Assembly: GCF_013168275.1 (NCBI RefSeq)
Contig: NZ_AP019547.1
Coordinates: 1,364,001-1,428,000 of the forward strand
Source of the DNA: Candidatus Nitrotoga sp. AM1P
GTDB lineage: Bacteria; Pseudomonadota; Gammaproteobacteria; Burkholderiales; Gallionellaceae
Reading direction: 5' to 3'
DNA length: 64,000 nt
Shown here: one piece after another, positions 27,502-36,753 of the stretch
How positions within the stretch are numbered: the stretch's first letter is position 1
Layout of the letters: every line of letters starts with the position of its first letter
Position numbers and translations under genes: made by a program
Notes under the pieces: model-generated
The model's database searches: none
What the model saw: only the letters and a program-made list of their open reading frames with translations
What the model was told of the DNA's origin: nothing

Positions 27502-27603
27502 CGGTGGGCGTGTCATATTATTTCTGGAATGGGCTGATTTGACACGGCGGACGTGTCATATAGCTTATCCACCTGATTGGGGTCACACGCCGGGCGTGTC
27601 TTA
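27502..27603. repeat. three iterated GGGCGTGTC-type palindromic sites
   Basis: Related copies at 27502-27520, 27545-27562 and 27586-27603 share the core G(G/A)CGTGTC(A/T)TAT. They lie 43 and 42 bp apart, close to four helical turns. The third has a 7-bp inverted repeat ACACGCC and GGCGTGT around one base; the second has GACACG facing CGTGTC. They sit directly upstream of the HTH gene and may be operators or iterons. Confidence 0.6.
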
Positions 27604-27854
27604 TCGGCCTTATTTAACCCGCCGGGCGGGGGAGTGATTCTAATTTTCAGTGGGGGTAACGGTTCGTGTAATCGCCATGTGCTCATCGGCCTTTCGGTTG
27701 CCTTGATGTCGAGCTTGCCCCCGCATTCGTCGATGGCGAAGAATGTGAGTGCGTAGAGGTGGGGGCGTTTGCGGTCGCCATAGCGTGATACAAGGATCAG
27801 CAATGCTAGGCCGAAGTCCGTATGATCAGTGCGCGGATGTCTTCCACGCGCCAT
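27513..27854 (-). CDS. hypothetical island protein downstream of the AlpA-like gene
   Basis: A 113-residue frame; the well-formed part ALLILVSRYGDRKRPHLYALTFF and IDECGGKLDIKAT looks like the middle of a longer replication- or mobilisation-associated protein seen after AlpA genes in such islands. The C-terminal third is Pro-rich and covers the iterated palindromes, so coding there is doubtful. It overlaps the AlpA-like gene by ~49 bp. Function unknown. Confidence 0.45.
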   Translation of the reverse strand: MARGRHPRTDHTDFGLALLILVSRYGDRKRPHLYALTFFAIDECGGKLDIKATERPMSTWRLHEPLPPLKIRITPPPGGLNKADKTRPACDPNQVDKLYDTSAVSNQPIPEII

Positions 27855-28027
27855 GCAGTGATGCGTCGCCCAAGCGTCCGCACTGGCTGCGGGTAGCGGC
27901 CAGACTTAACGCCTTCCCACCAGGTCGATTTGCTTACGGGGATGACAGCGGGGATCGGCGGCTTTGCCTTTGGGTTGCCGATGATCTGCGAGAGGCGAGG
28001 ATAGCCTACTTCAGGTAGGTGGTTCAT
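27806..28027 (-). CDS. AlpA-family phage/island transcriptional regulator
   Basis: The 73-residue protein reads YPRLSQIIGNPKAKPPIP, VIPVSKSTWWEGVKSGRYPQPV, then TLGRRITAWRVEDIRALI, the signature of the AlpA (CP4-57 regulatory) family with a MerR-like winged helix. In P4-type islands AlpA raises integrase expression and thus excision. GGGAGTAATCCACA precedes its ATG. It lies inward of the integrase, as usual. Confidence 0.88.
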   Translation of the reverse strand: MNHLPEVGYPRLSQIIGNPKAKPPIPAVIPVSKSTWWEGVKSGRYPQPVRTLGRRITAWRVEDIRALIIRTSA

Positions 28028-28154
28028 TGTGGATTACTCCCGTCTAAATAAGGCCAGTGTTGGCCGACGAGTGAATCCTACATATTAAAAAAGAGCCAGT
28101 ATGGTAAGCGGGAAAGCGTCCCGTTAGCGGTGCTGGCGGAGTCTTAGCGGGACG

Positions 28155-28283
28155 TTAACGGGGTATTATCGTGATCTTTTTGATTCGGCGCTCAGGGCGC
28201 TTTCTCAGCATTTTCATGTCCAGCTTCGATGGTTCGCCACTTTCATTTACCCATAAGACATAATCAGGTTTGACTTCGGTGAT
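28155..28283 (-). CDS. possible 42-codon gene with an AUC start
   Basis: A GGGAGG site (28288-28293) lies 4 bases before an ATC codon at 28283 that opens 42 codons: ITEVKPDYVLWVNESG, then LDMKMLRKRPERRIKKIT. There is no ATG, GTG or TTG at the right place. The composition is clearly protein-like and basic. It follows the 374-residue gene by 12 bp. It may also be the remains of a larger gene. Confidence 0.3.
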   Translation of the reverse strand: MTEVKPDYVLWVNESGEPSKLDMKMLRKRPERRIKKITIIPR

Positions 28284-28295
28284 GCAGCCTCCCGT

Positions 28296-29420
28296 TTAAG
28301 CGCGGTTCTTGAGTTTTTGCATGATCTCGTATGGCGTGGCTTGTTTGCCAAGCTCCAATATCACCTCTTCAATTTCTGCGCTCATTGCATCAATCCGGGT
28401 TTTTTTGACGAGGAATTCGCCCTTTGACAGAGCATTGATCGGGGCATTGAGCGGTTTGACAAAATTGCTCCGGTCTAATTTATCGCTACCAAAATCGGAT
28501 GCCTCAATCTCTTCGATATGAGAGAGCGGAAACAGGCCAGTTTCGAGTGGCGGAAATGATCCAGCCCCGGAAACGGTTGCTTCCGTTCTTCCGTAGATCG
28601 GCTGGCAATCCATAAGCCGCGATTCGGCGATCTTGGCCAGAATGTAGGCTACTGGTTGGATGTTTGGCTGTTTACTCCAGCGTTCAATCAGCGCATTTCC
28701 TGTGATGTAGCGCTCAGTGGGTTGAAAGTTGGCAATCTCCTCTGCGAGAAACCAGCAACTCATCAGCGGAGCGAGATAGTCGAAGCTGCCCACATAGTTT
28801 GCGTAATAAAACCTCGGCGGCGGATCAAGTTCATTTGCATTCAGGTAGGCTGTAATGCCGCCTAGCTCCAGCCCCGGCCCAAAAAATAGCCCAGCAGCCA
28901 GCTCTTCTGGCGTTGCCTCCAAGCGATTCGCGAACAACTTCATGGCTTTCGGGTAGGCGATGTATTCCGGCTTACCTGCGGAATTCGTGGTTACGGATGC
29001 CTGCTTGCCATTTGAATTGCATTGGTGGCCAGTGGGGTTTCTATATGGCTGTTTTTCTTCTTTTTTCATATTGGCAAGCTCGCGTTGCAATTCGGCGAGA
29101 CGGGTTTCCTTCTGCGCAAGATCAGTGGCTGTCGGTATCGCAATAGCCGTCCACGTCTCAATCTGCTTCTTAAGCTCATCCATGCGTATGTAGAAATCCC
29201 ACCAGTATTGCCGTTCATTCTCCATCGCCGGATCATGCTGACAATCCCATTGCTCAGCCACGCTGCGCCGATTGCCTGGCGACACATTATCCCAAGGCAT
29301 CGGTGAATAATCCGTTTCGACGCGGTGGCGTAGTGCGCCAGGCAATTCTGCCAATGGCTTGTCAAACCAGCCATCCAGCACCTTCAATAGAGAACCAAAT
29401 GTCATCGTAACTTTACTCAC
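28296..29420 (-). CDS. hypothetical island protein adjacent to the integrase
   Basis: The 374-residue protein is not recognised. It has an N-terminal RHRVETDYSPMPWDNVSPGNRRS segment, a coiled-coil-like stretch around residues 85-125 (Lys/Glu/Leu-rich), and a Trp/Tyr-rich region PPRFYYANYVGSFDYLAPLM. No signal peptide or membrane helix. Its start overlaps the stop of the integrase by 4 bp, so the two are co-transcribed, suggesting a role in mobility or maintenance of the island. Confidence 0.68.
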   Translation of the reverse strand: MSKVTMTFGSLLKVLDGWFDKPLAELPGALRHRVETDYSPMPWDNVSPGNRRSVAEQWDCQHDPAMENERQYWWDFYIRMDELKKQIETWTAIAIPTATDLAQKETRLAELQRELANMKKEEKQPYRNPTGHQCNSNGKQASVTTNSAGKPEYIAYPKAMKLFANRLEATPEELAAGLFFGPGLELGGITAYLNANELDPPPRFYYANYVGSFDYLAPLMSCWFLAEEIANFQPTERYITGNALIERWSKQPNIQPVAYILAKIAESRLMDCQPIYGRTEATVSGAGSFPPLETGLFPLSHIEEIEASDFGSDKLDRSNFVKPLNAPINALSKGEFLVKKTRIDAMSAEIEEVILELGKQATPYEIMQKLKNRA

Positions 29421-30649
29421 GCCAAACCGCCTACGCGCAGCGGAACAACCTTCGCGCCCGCTTCTATCGAACCCAAATAATCCGCCCAGTGCTGCATCAT
29501 CTTCTTGCGTTCGGGTAGATATTCGGCGCGGTTATACGCACCGCGCACCTCGTTGCGTTCGCGGTGTGCAAGCTGGCGTTCGATCACGTCTGGCTTGAAG
29601 CCGGTTTCGTTGAGGATGGTGGAAGCCACCGCACGGAAGCCGTGGCCGGTCATCTTGCCTTTGTAGCCCATGCGGTAAAGGGCGAATAGCATGGTGTTGT
29701 TGCTAATCGGCTTATCCCGGTTGCGACCGGGGAACACGAGGCGGCTGCCACCGGATATTTCCTTGAGTTCGGCCAGTATGGCGAGTGCCTGCTCTGCCAG
29801 CGGTACCACATGCTCGGTTTTCATCTTCATGCGCCCGGCGGGAATAATCCACAAGGCATTGTCGAGGTCGAACTCAGTCCATTCCGCACCGATCAACTCA
29901 TTGGTGCGCACAAAGGTTTGCGCCAGCAGTTGCAGGGCAAGATGGGTTTGTTTGTCGCCGGTTTCGTCATACTTGGCAATAGCGCGCAGCAGGTCGGGCA
30001 GCTCTTCGTGGCGGACGGTGGATTGATGTTTCTTTACATGCGGTGTGAGTGCACCGCGCAGGTCGGTGGAGAGGTTGCGGGTACAGCGCCCAGTGGCGAT
30101 ACCGTAGCGGAATACCTGCCCGCACACTTGCAGTACACGGTGGGCAAGATCGTATGCTGCGCCACGGGCTTCTATTTTGCGGATGGTTTCCAACAGCTCC
30201 AGCGCGTTTATCTGGTCAATCGGACGTTTGCCAAGGGTGGGAAAGATGTTGCTCTCAAGGCGGCGTTTCACATCGCTGGCGTGGTGCTCCACCCAAGTAT
30301 GCAGTTGCTTGTTGTACCACTCCAGCGCCACGGCCTCGAAGGAATTTACATTGGCGAGCTTCTCACGCAGGTTAGTGGCTTTGCGTTCGGCGGAGGGGTC
30401 GAGGTCGGCTTGCAGTTGCTTGCGTAGGCCATCGCGTTTTTTCCGCGCTTCGCTCAGGGTGACTTTTGGATAGACTCCAAGCGATAAAGACTTTTCCTTA
30501 TCCGCCTGCCAGTAACGCACCCGCCAATACTTCCGGCCATCGAGGTAAACCCACAGGTAAAGACCATCGCCATCATGGAGTTTGCGGATGCCTGCGCCAT
30601 TGCTGGTGGTGTTCTTGCATTCGGCAGCAGATAACAGATTCGTAGCCAT
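29417..30649 (-). CDS. P4-type tyrosine integrase
   Basis: The 410-residue protein has the DUF4102-type N-terminal arm-binding domain (GIRKLHDGDGLYLWV), the core-binding region, and the catalytic set: Arg in TFVRTNELIGAEW, HGFR, His in ERQLAHRE and the Tyr of GAYNRAEYLPER. It sits 165 bp from the 3' end of tRNA-Ser and runs away from it, the classic arrangement for islands that use a tRNA 3' end as the attachment site. GTTACCAC repeats lie between it and the tRNA. Confidence 0.95.
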   Translation of the reverse strand: MATNLLSAAECKNTTSNGAGIRKLHDGDGLYLWVYLDGRKYWRVRYWQADKEKSLSLGVYPKVTLSEARKKRDGLRKQLQADLDPSAERKATNLREKLANVNSFEAVALEWYNKQLHTWVEHHASDVKRRLESNIFPTLGKRPIDQINALELLETIRKIEARGAAYDLAHRVLQVCGQVFRYGIATGRCTRNLSTDLRGALTPHVKKHQSTVRHEELPDLLRAIAKYDETGDKQTHLALQLLAQTFVRTNELIGAEWTEFDLDNALWIIPAGRMKMKTEHVVPLAEQALAILAELKEISGGSRLVFPGRNRDKPISNNTMLFALYRMGYKGKMTGHGFRAVASTILNETGFKPDVIERQLAHRERNEVRGAYNRAEYLPERKKMMQHWADYLGSIEAGAKVVPLRVGGLA

Positions 30650-30650
30650 C

Positions 30651-30730
30651 GTGGTAACTCCTCACCGTGGTAATTTACTTACCACGAAAGTTACCACGGC
30701 TTACGCTCGGACGAAATGGAACGTTACCAC
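30651..30730. repeat. GTTACCAC / GTGGTAAC repeats beside the integrase
   Basis: At least five copies or close variants: GTGGTAAC at 30651, CCGTGGTAAT at 30665, CTTACCACG at 30679, GTTACCACGG at 30690-30699, and GTTACCAC at 30723-30730, in both orientations. Two more lie at 12584-12605. Likely arm-type sites for the integrase and/or promoter sites. Confidence 0.6.
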
Positions 30731-30809
30731 ACTGCGCTGAACTATCTACTCACAACAATGTCCAGTATTCACTGGGTTTTTCTGACTATATCGGGCGAGT
30801 TAGGATGCC

Positions 30810-30903
<94 letters not shown>

Positions 30904-30952
30904 ATAGAGCTTGATTTTACCATCAAAGCATAAAATCAGGCAGAATGTTCAT

Positions 30953-32452
30953 ATGATCAAGTCTCTACATTCATTCCTTTCAAAAACAAGACTCTTCGCA
31001 CTTGCATTGCTGAATATCGCTTTGCTCGTTGCCTGTGCGCCTGAAGAACCATCCAAAAAACCATGGCGAGAAGAATTAACGGTCATCGTAGTGCCAGGTG
31101 AGAATAGTGTAGATTCTGAATTCGAGCTCCAGCTCGTTAATCTTTTTGCCGAACAATTGCACGTAAAAATAAAGTTTATACCATTGCCGCTCGATCAAGT
31201 GATGCAGTCCATTGTGACGAACAATGCCCATTTCGCTGCATCTGGATCACGGAGCAACGATAATGAGAGCGCAAGATTTGGACCATCCTATCAAACTGTA
31301 AGTGAGCAGGCGGTATGCAATGGCGTGCCGCTACGACGCATGGAGGGGCTCCTCAAAAAAAATATCACCATCGTGGCTGGCTCCGCACAAGAAGCTGCCT
31401 TGCATGAAGCACGCAAGAAGTTTCCAGCGCTGCACTGGCACATACGCCCCAATCAGTCAGTTGCACAGCTACTGAAAGAGGTGGCGGAGGGCAAGCTGGA
31501 ATGCACCGTCGCCAACGAGGAACAGCTGGCGCTGGCACGCAATTACCATCCCAACCTGGATTCCACACTCGATATCGCTACACCTTCCAAGCTAGCTTGG
31601 ACATTTGCACCGGACGCCGACGCTGAGTTATTGGCAGAAGCACAAAAATTTTTCACTTTCATTAAACAAGATGGCACTTTGCACCGCCTGCTGGGTCACT
31701 ATTACGGACACAACAAACAACTGGAATCAGACGACGCAGTTGCATTTATCACCAAAGCGCGAACTGTGTTACCACATATTCGAAGTCTGTTTGAGGAAGC
31801 TGCTACTTTAACCGGGATGGAGTGGCAACTAATCGCCGCTCTCGCCTATCAGGAATCGCATTGGGATCCGCTTGCCACTTCGCCTACAAAAGTGCGCGGC
31901 ATGATGATGCTGACTGAAGACACAGCAGACCGTATGGGTGTAACCAACCGGCTAAATGCACGCCAAAGCATTATTGGCGGTGCAAAATACCTGCTATTAC
32001 TGAAGGAACAACTGCCACTACGCATCAATGAACCCGATCGTACCTGGCTAGCCCTGGCAGCTTATAACCAAGGATATGGGCACCTGGAGGATGCACGCAA
32101 GCTGACACAACAACAAGGTCACGATCCAGATAAATGGGCAGATGTAAAGAAAGTGATGCCGCTACTAGCGCAACCACTGTATTTTGAAAAGACCAAATAC
32201 GGTTATGCACGCGGGGGCGAAGCGGTCAATCTGGTTGAGATGGTGCGTATGAACCATGACATGTTAAATAGCCTGCCTATAGGCAGCGTGCCGCGACTGA
32301 TTCCTCCAGCGCAAGATTATAAGATATTGGAAAAGAGCAAGAATGAAGCACCGCGCCTCTCATCCTCAAATGCCATTAATAGTCTATCTGAGCCCAGTGA
32401 ATCTCTTAGTATCTATCACCCTGCAAGAAACGGGGTGCAGCCCGCACGCTAA
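30953..32452 (+). CDS. mltF: membrane-bound lytic murein transglycosylase F
   Basis: An outer-membrane lipoprotein that cleaves peptidoglycan to 1,6-anhydro-muropeptides. Signal peptide with lipobox LLVAC (Cys at ~28). Residues ~40-265 form a solute-binding-like domain; the C-terminal part is a goose-lysozyme-like transglycosylase with the catalytic Glu in AYQESHWDP and AYNQGYGHLEDA. About 499 residues. The ATG at 30953 was chosen because the sequence before it lacks a signal-peptide fit. It lies just outside the island, divergent from the tRNA. Confidence 0.93.
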   Translation: MIKSLHSFLSKTRLFALALLNIALLVACAPEEPSKKPWREELTVIVVPGENSVDSEFELQLVNLFAEQLHVKIKFIPLPLDQVMQSIVTNNAHFAASGSRSNDNESARFGPSYQTVSEQAVCNGVPLRRMEGLLKKNITIVAGSAQEAALHEARKKFPALHWHIRPNQSVAQLLKEVAEGKLECTVANEEQLALARNYHPNLDSTLDIATPSKLAWTFAPDADAELLAEAQKFFTFIKQDGTLHRLLGHYYGHNKQLESDDAVAFITKARTVLPHIRSLFEEAATLTGMEWQLIAALAYQESHWDPLATSPTKVRGMMMLTEDTADRMGVTNRLNARQSIIGGAKYLLLLKEQLPLRINEPDRTWLALAAYNQGYGHLEDARKLTQQQGHDPDKWADVKKVMPLLAQPLYFEKTKYGYARGGEAVNLVEMVRMNHDMLNSLPIGSVPRLIPPAQDYKILEKSKNEAPRLSSSNAINSLSEPSESLSIYHPARNGVQPAR

Positions 32453-32494
32453 TTCAGCTCGCCCCATCTCCAGATTTTCATACCACTTCACGAT

Positions 32495-33007
32495 TCACCA
32501 AGAGAACTTAATAGCCATAACTTTCATGTACTCTTGATTGACACGGGTCAGCATTGTTTCAAGTTCACCTTGCCAAGCGCCTGTCACCTTTAACAAACCT
32601 CCCTCTTTACACAGAGCTTTGAGAGCTATTGAATCCGGTATATTCTCATTAAGAAGATGTTTCAGGTTAAGGGCTGATTGATAAAAATCTGCGCAACTTT
32701 TTGCGAAATCCTTGAATCGCATGTCGATTGCCAAATGCTGAAGAACTGGACTTTCCTCTTCCAGAAATGTGCTATCCACATGCTTTAAACCATCCATCAG
32801 ATTCATGATTTTATTTTCAGATGTTTCAGAATCCACTTCGTTCACTTGTTTAGCAATACGAAGCGCATTTTTAAAAAAAATTGCCAGTTTTTGGCAGTTT
32901 TCCTGCAACTCAGCTGCCAGTTCTCTGCGCTGGACAAGAGCATCACTTCTGAGCTCAATGGGGCGCTTCAAAATAGTGCTTAATGTTGAAATTCCCGGTA
33001 TTTCCAT
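32495..33007 (-). CDS. hypothetical helical cytoplasmic protein
   Basis: A 170-residue protein, not recognised. It is rich in Leu, Glu and Lys and almost wholly helical by appearance, with a repeated hydrophobic pattern. The start at 33007 is fixed by AAGGAGATAGAA before ATG-GAA; a longer frame to 33073 has no such site. No signal peptide. It is convergent with mltF. Downstream of the serS-linked genes but separated by ~115 bp. Confidence 0.6.
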   Translation of the reverse strand: MEIPGISTLSTILKRPIELRSDALVQRRELAAELQENCQKLAIFFKNALRIAKQVNEVDSETSENKIMNLMDGLKHVDSTFLEEESPVLQHLAIDMRFKDFAKSCADFYQSALNLKHLLNENIPDSIALKALCKEGGLLKVTGAWQGELETMLTRVNQEYMKVMAIKFSW

Positions 33008-33122
33008 TTCTATCTCCTTGTACTCATGCAACAACGTCTGCCTATCCGGCAGACACATTTTTAAAATATTCATTACGGCAGGGAATGGTATAGGTCACCA
33101 CATTTTAAACTTCCAAAATTTT

Positions 33123-33256
33123 TTAGTATAGCTCGACAAGGCGAGAAAGCGTAGCGCCATCCACCGGATAAGTGACATATCCACCTCGTGACATCACCTT
33201 CTCACACATCTTCGATACGTTAATCACACCATTCCTCATTGCGACAACCATGATCA

Positions 33257-33257
<1 letters not shown>
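33123..33257 (-). CDS. possible 44-residue protein coupled to serS
   Basis: The last two bases of the SerS codon context form TGATG: the serS stop TGA shares its last base with an ATG at 33257. The frame gives 44 residues (MIMVVAMRNGV, then SRGGYVTYPVDGATLSRL) and stops at 33123. No ribosome site of its own is needed if re-initiation occurs. No family recognised; it could be chance. Confidence 0.3.
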
Positions 33258-34678
<1,421 letters not shown>

Positions 34679-34691
34679 TTACATGCTGCAA

Positions 34692-36020
34692 TCATTTTTC
34701 ATTTCTCTTTGCCGCAGCATCCAGCTCACGAAGGTGAGCTAGTTTTTCTGCGATTTTCGCTTCCAAGCCTCGCTCGGCAGGTTGGTAAAAACTTACCCCC
34801 AGCAACCCCTCTGGAAAATAATTTTCACCGGCTGCATAGCCTTCCACTTCATTGTGTGCGTAACGATAGTCCTTACCGTAATCAAGCTGTTTCATCAATT
34901 TGGTTGGCGCATTGCGCAAATGTAACGGTACCGGACGCGATCCATCTTGGGCGACCAAGGCGCGGGCGGCATTATACGCGACATAACCCGCATTCGACTT
35001 GGCCGCAGCTGCCAGGTAGAGCACTGCCTGCGCTAATGCCAACTCGCCTTCCGGCGAGCCCAGTTGCTCGTAAGTCTGGGCGGCATCCATCGTTAATTGA
35101 ATCGCTCTCGGATCGGCCAAGCCAATATCTTCCCATGCCATACGCACAATGCGTCGCGCCAGGTAACGCGGATCGGCACCGCCATCCAGCATACGCACCA
35201 GCCAATACAGAGCAGCATCAGGATTGGAACCTCGCACCGATTTATGCAGGGCGGAGATCTGATCATAAAATGCTTCGCCACCTTTATCGAAACGACGCAG
35301 GTTCTGCGCCAAAGCGTTGTCCAGGAAGTCGGCATCAATGCGCGTAACATGTGCAGTCTGAGCGGCGGTTTGCAACTGCTCAAGCACGTTGAGCAAGCGG
35401 CGCGCGTCACCATCGGCATAGCCGACGATGCGTTCACGTACCGCATCGTCAAATTCCAAATCCGGCAAAGCAAGCTGTTGCGTGCGTTTGAACAATTGAT
35501 TCAACTCCGCCTCGGACAAGGCTTGCAGCAAATAAACCTGGGCACGTGACAACAACGCGCTAATCACTTCAAATGAAGGATTTTCGGTGGTCGCGCCGAT
35601 GAAGGTGACCAAGCCCTGTTCGACGTAAGGCAGAAATGCATCCTGCTGTGATTTATTAAAACGATGTACCTCGTCCACGAATAAAATGGTGTGGCGCCCG
35701 CTCTGCTGCAAGGTGTGCTGCGCCTGCGCTATAGCATCGCGGATGTCTTTTACTCCGGACAGTACTGCCGATAGCGGCACGAACTCGGCATCAAAGACCG
35801 AGGCCATGAGTCTGGCCAAGGTGGTCTTGCCCACTCCGGGTGGTCCCCACAGAATCATGGAATGCAGCTTGCCGGATTCAAACGCCAAGCGTAGCGGCCG
35901 GCCCGGTCCAAGCAGATGAGATTGCCCGATAACCTCGTCAATGTGCTTGGGGCGCAGACGCTCGGCCAGGGGCGCGGCGGGTGCAGGCGGATCGAACAGG
36001 TTATCGCGAGTGGGGAACAT
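34692..36020 (-). CDS. rarA: replication-associated recombination protein A (MgsA/RarA AAA ATPase)
   Basis: Clamp-loader-like AAA+ ATPase acting at stalled forks with SSB. The 442-residue protein has RLRPKHIDEVIGQSHLLG, Walker A GPPGVGKTT (residues ~57-65), Walker B LFVDEVHRFNKSQQDAFLP, sensor GATTENPSFE and the C-terminal helical domain with ALYWLVRMLDGGADPRYLARR. It lies upstream of serS in the common lolA-rarA-serS gene order of proteobacteria. Confidence 0.96.
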   Translation of the reverse strand: MFPTRDNLFDPPAPAAPLAERLRPKHIDEVIGQSHLLGPGRPLRLAFESGKLHSMILWGPPGVGKTTLARLMASVFDAEFVPLSAVLSGVKDIRDAIAQAQHTLQQSGRHTILFVDEVHRFNKSQQDAFLPYVEQGLVTFIGATTENPSFEVISALLSRAQVYLLQALSEAELNQLFKRTQQLALPDLEFDDAVRERIVGYADGDARRLLNVLEQLQTAAQTAHVTRIDADFLDNALAQNLRRFDKGGEAFYDQISALHKSVRGSNPDAALYWLVRMLDGGADPRYLARRIVRMAWEDIGLADPRAIQLTMDAAQTYEQLGSPEGELALAQAVLYLAAAAKSNAGYVAYNAARALVAQDGSRPVPLHLRNAPTKLMKQLDYGKDYRYAHNEVEGYAAGENYFPEGLLGVSFYQPAERGLEAKIAEKLAHLRELDAAAKRNEK

Positions 36021-36076
36021 AATCCGGAAATAACAAAATAATCTTATTCCCCAAATAAGCCAAGCCGGGGAAAAAC

Positions 36077-36688
36077 TTATTCACCCAGTACGTCCGCCCC
36101 TTTAGGCGGCACAAACTTGAACAACTGCGGTGATAGTTTCGGGTTGCGTTGCAGCTTCGAAAAACGAAGCACGGTGGTGTGGCCAAAGGCATCTTGCAAT
36201 TCCATGACCATCAGCTCGGATTGCGCGTTAAACCCCATGAGAATTTTCTCAAAGCTGGTGTCCTGCGCACGGGGCGTGGCTTGCAGCCATTCCAGGCTAT
36301 TCTTGGTTCCGTTGTCTTTCAACTCAAAGCCGCGTTCAATTTCATTGCTACCGGACAAGAGTGCCGCCGGGCTGCTACCCAGCGCGGCATCTATTTTTTT
36401 CACTGTAACCTGATTAAGTTCCACGTCATGCAGCCAGAATTTCTCACCGTCGCCCACGATCAATTGTTCAAAAGGCTTCTGGTAGACCCAGCGAAATTTT
36501 CCAGGCCGTACAAACTGCATGGTGCCGGAAGCCGACTGAATACGCTTGCCACTTTTATCCAGAACCTCCTGCGTAAAATTGGCCTGTGCTGAATGCGTAG
36601 AGGCAATGAAATTTTTCAGTTTATCAGTGGCTCCGGCATACGCTGAAAGAGGCAAAACAAAAAATAAAAAAATAAAAAACTTGAACAT
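36077..36688 (-). CDS. lolA: outer-membrane lipoprotein carrier protein LolA
   Basis: Periplasmic chaperone taking lipoproteins from LolCDE to LolB. Signal peptide MFKFFIFLFFVLPLSAYA, then TDKLKNFIASTHSAQANFTQ and GKFRWVYQKPFEQLIVGDGE, the conserved hydrophobic-cavity strands. 203 residues, typical length. Upstream of rarA with ftsK ahead, the usual order ftsK-lolA-rarA-serS. Confidence 0.95.
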   Translation of the reverse strand: MFKFFIFLFFVLPLSAYAGATDKLKNFIASTHSAQANFTQEVLDKSGKRIQSASGTMQFVRPGKFRWVYQKPFEQLIVGDGEKFWLHDVELNQVTVKKIDAALGSSPAALLSGSNEIERGFELKDNGTKNSLEWLQATPRAQDTSFEKILMGFNAQSELMVMELQDAFGHTTVLRFSKLQRNPKLSPQLFKFVPPKGADVLGE

Positions 36689-36753
36689 GTGGAATTCCTC
36701 TCTGCATGACTTCTCCTTGTCGGGAGATGTCAGATGAATTAGGGTTTAACTGA

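Noticed and set aside
28095..28165. CGTCCCG and CGGGACG inverted repeats as a terminator
   Set aside because: The loop is ~23 bases and no U-run follows on either strand.
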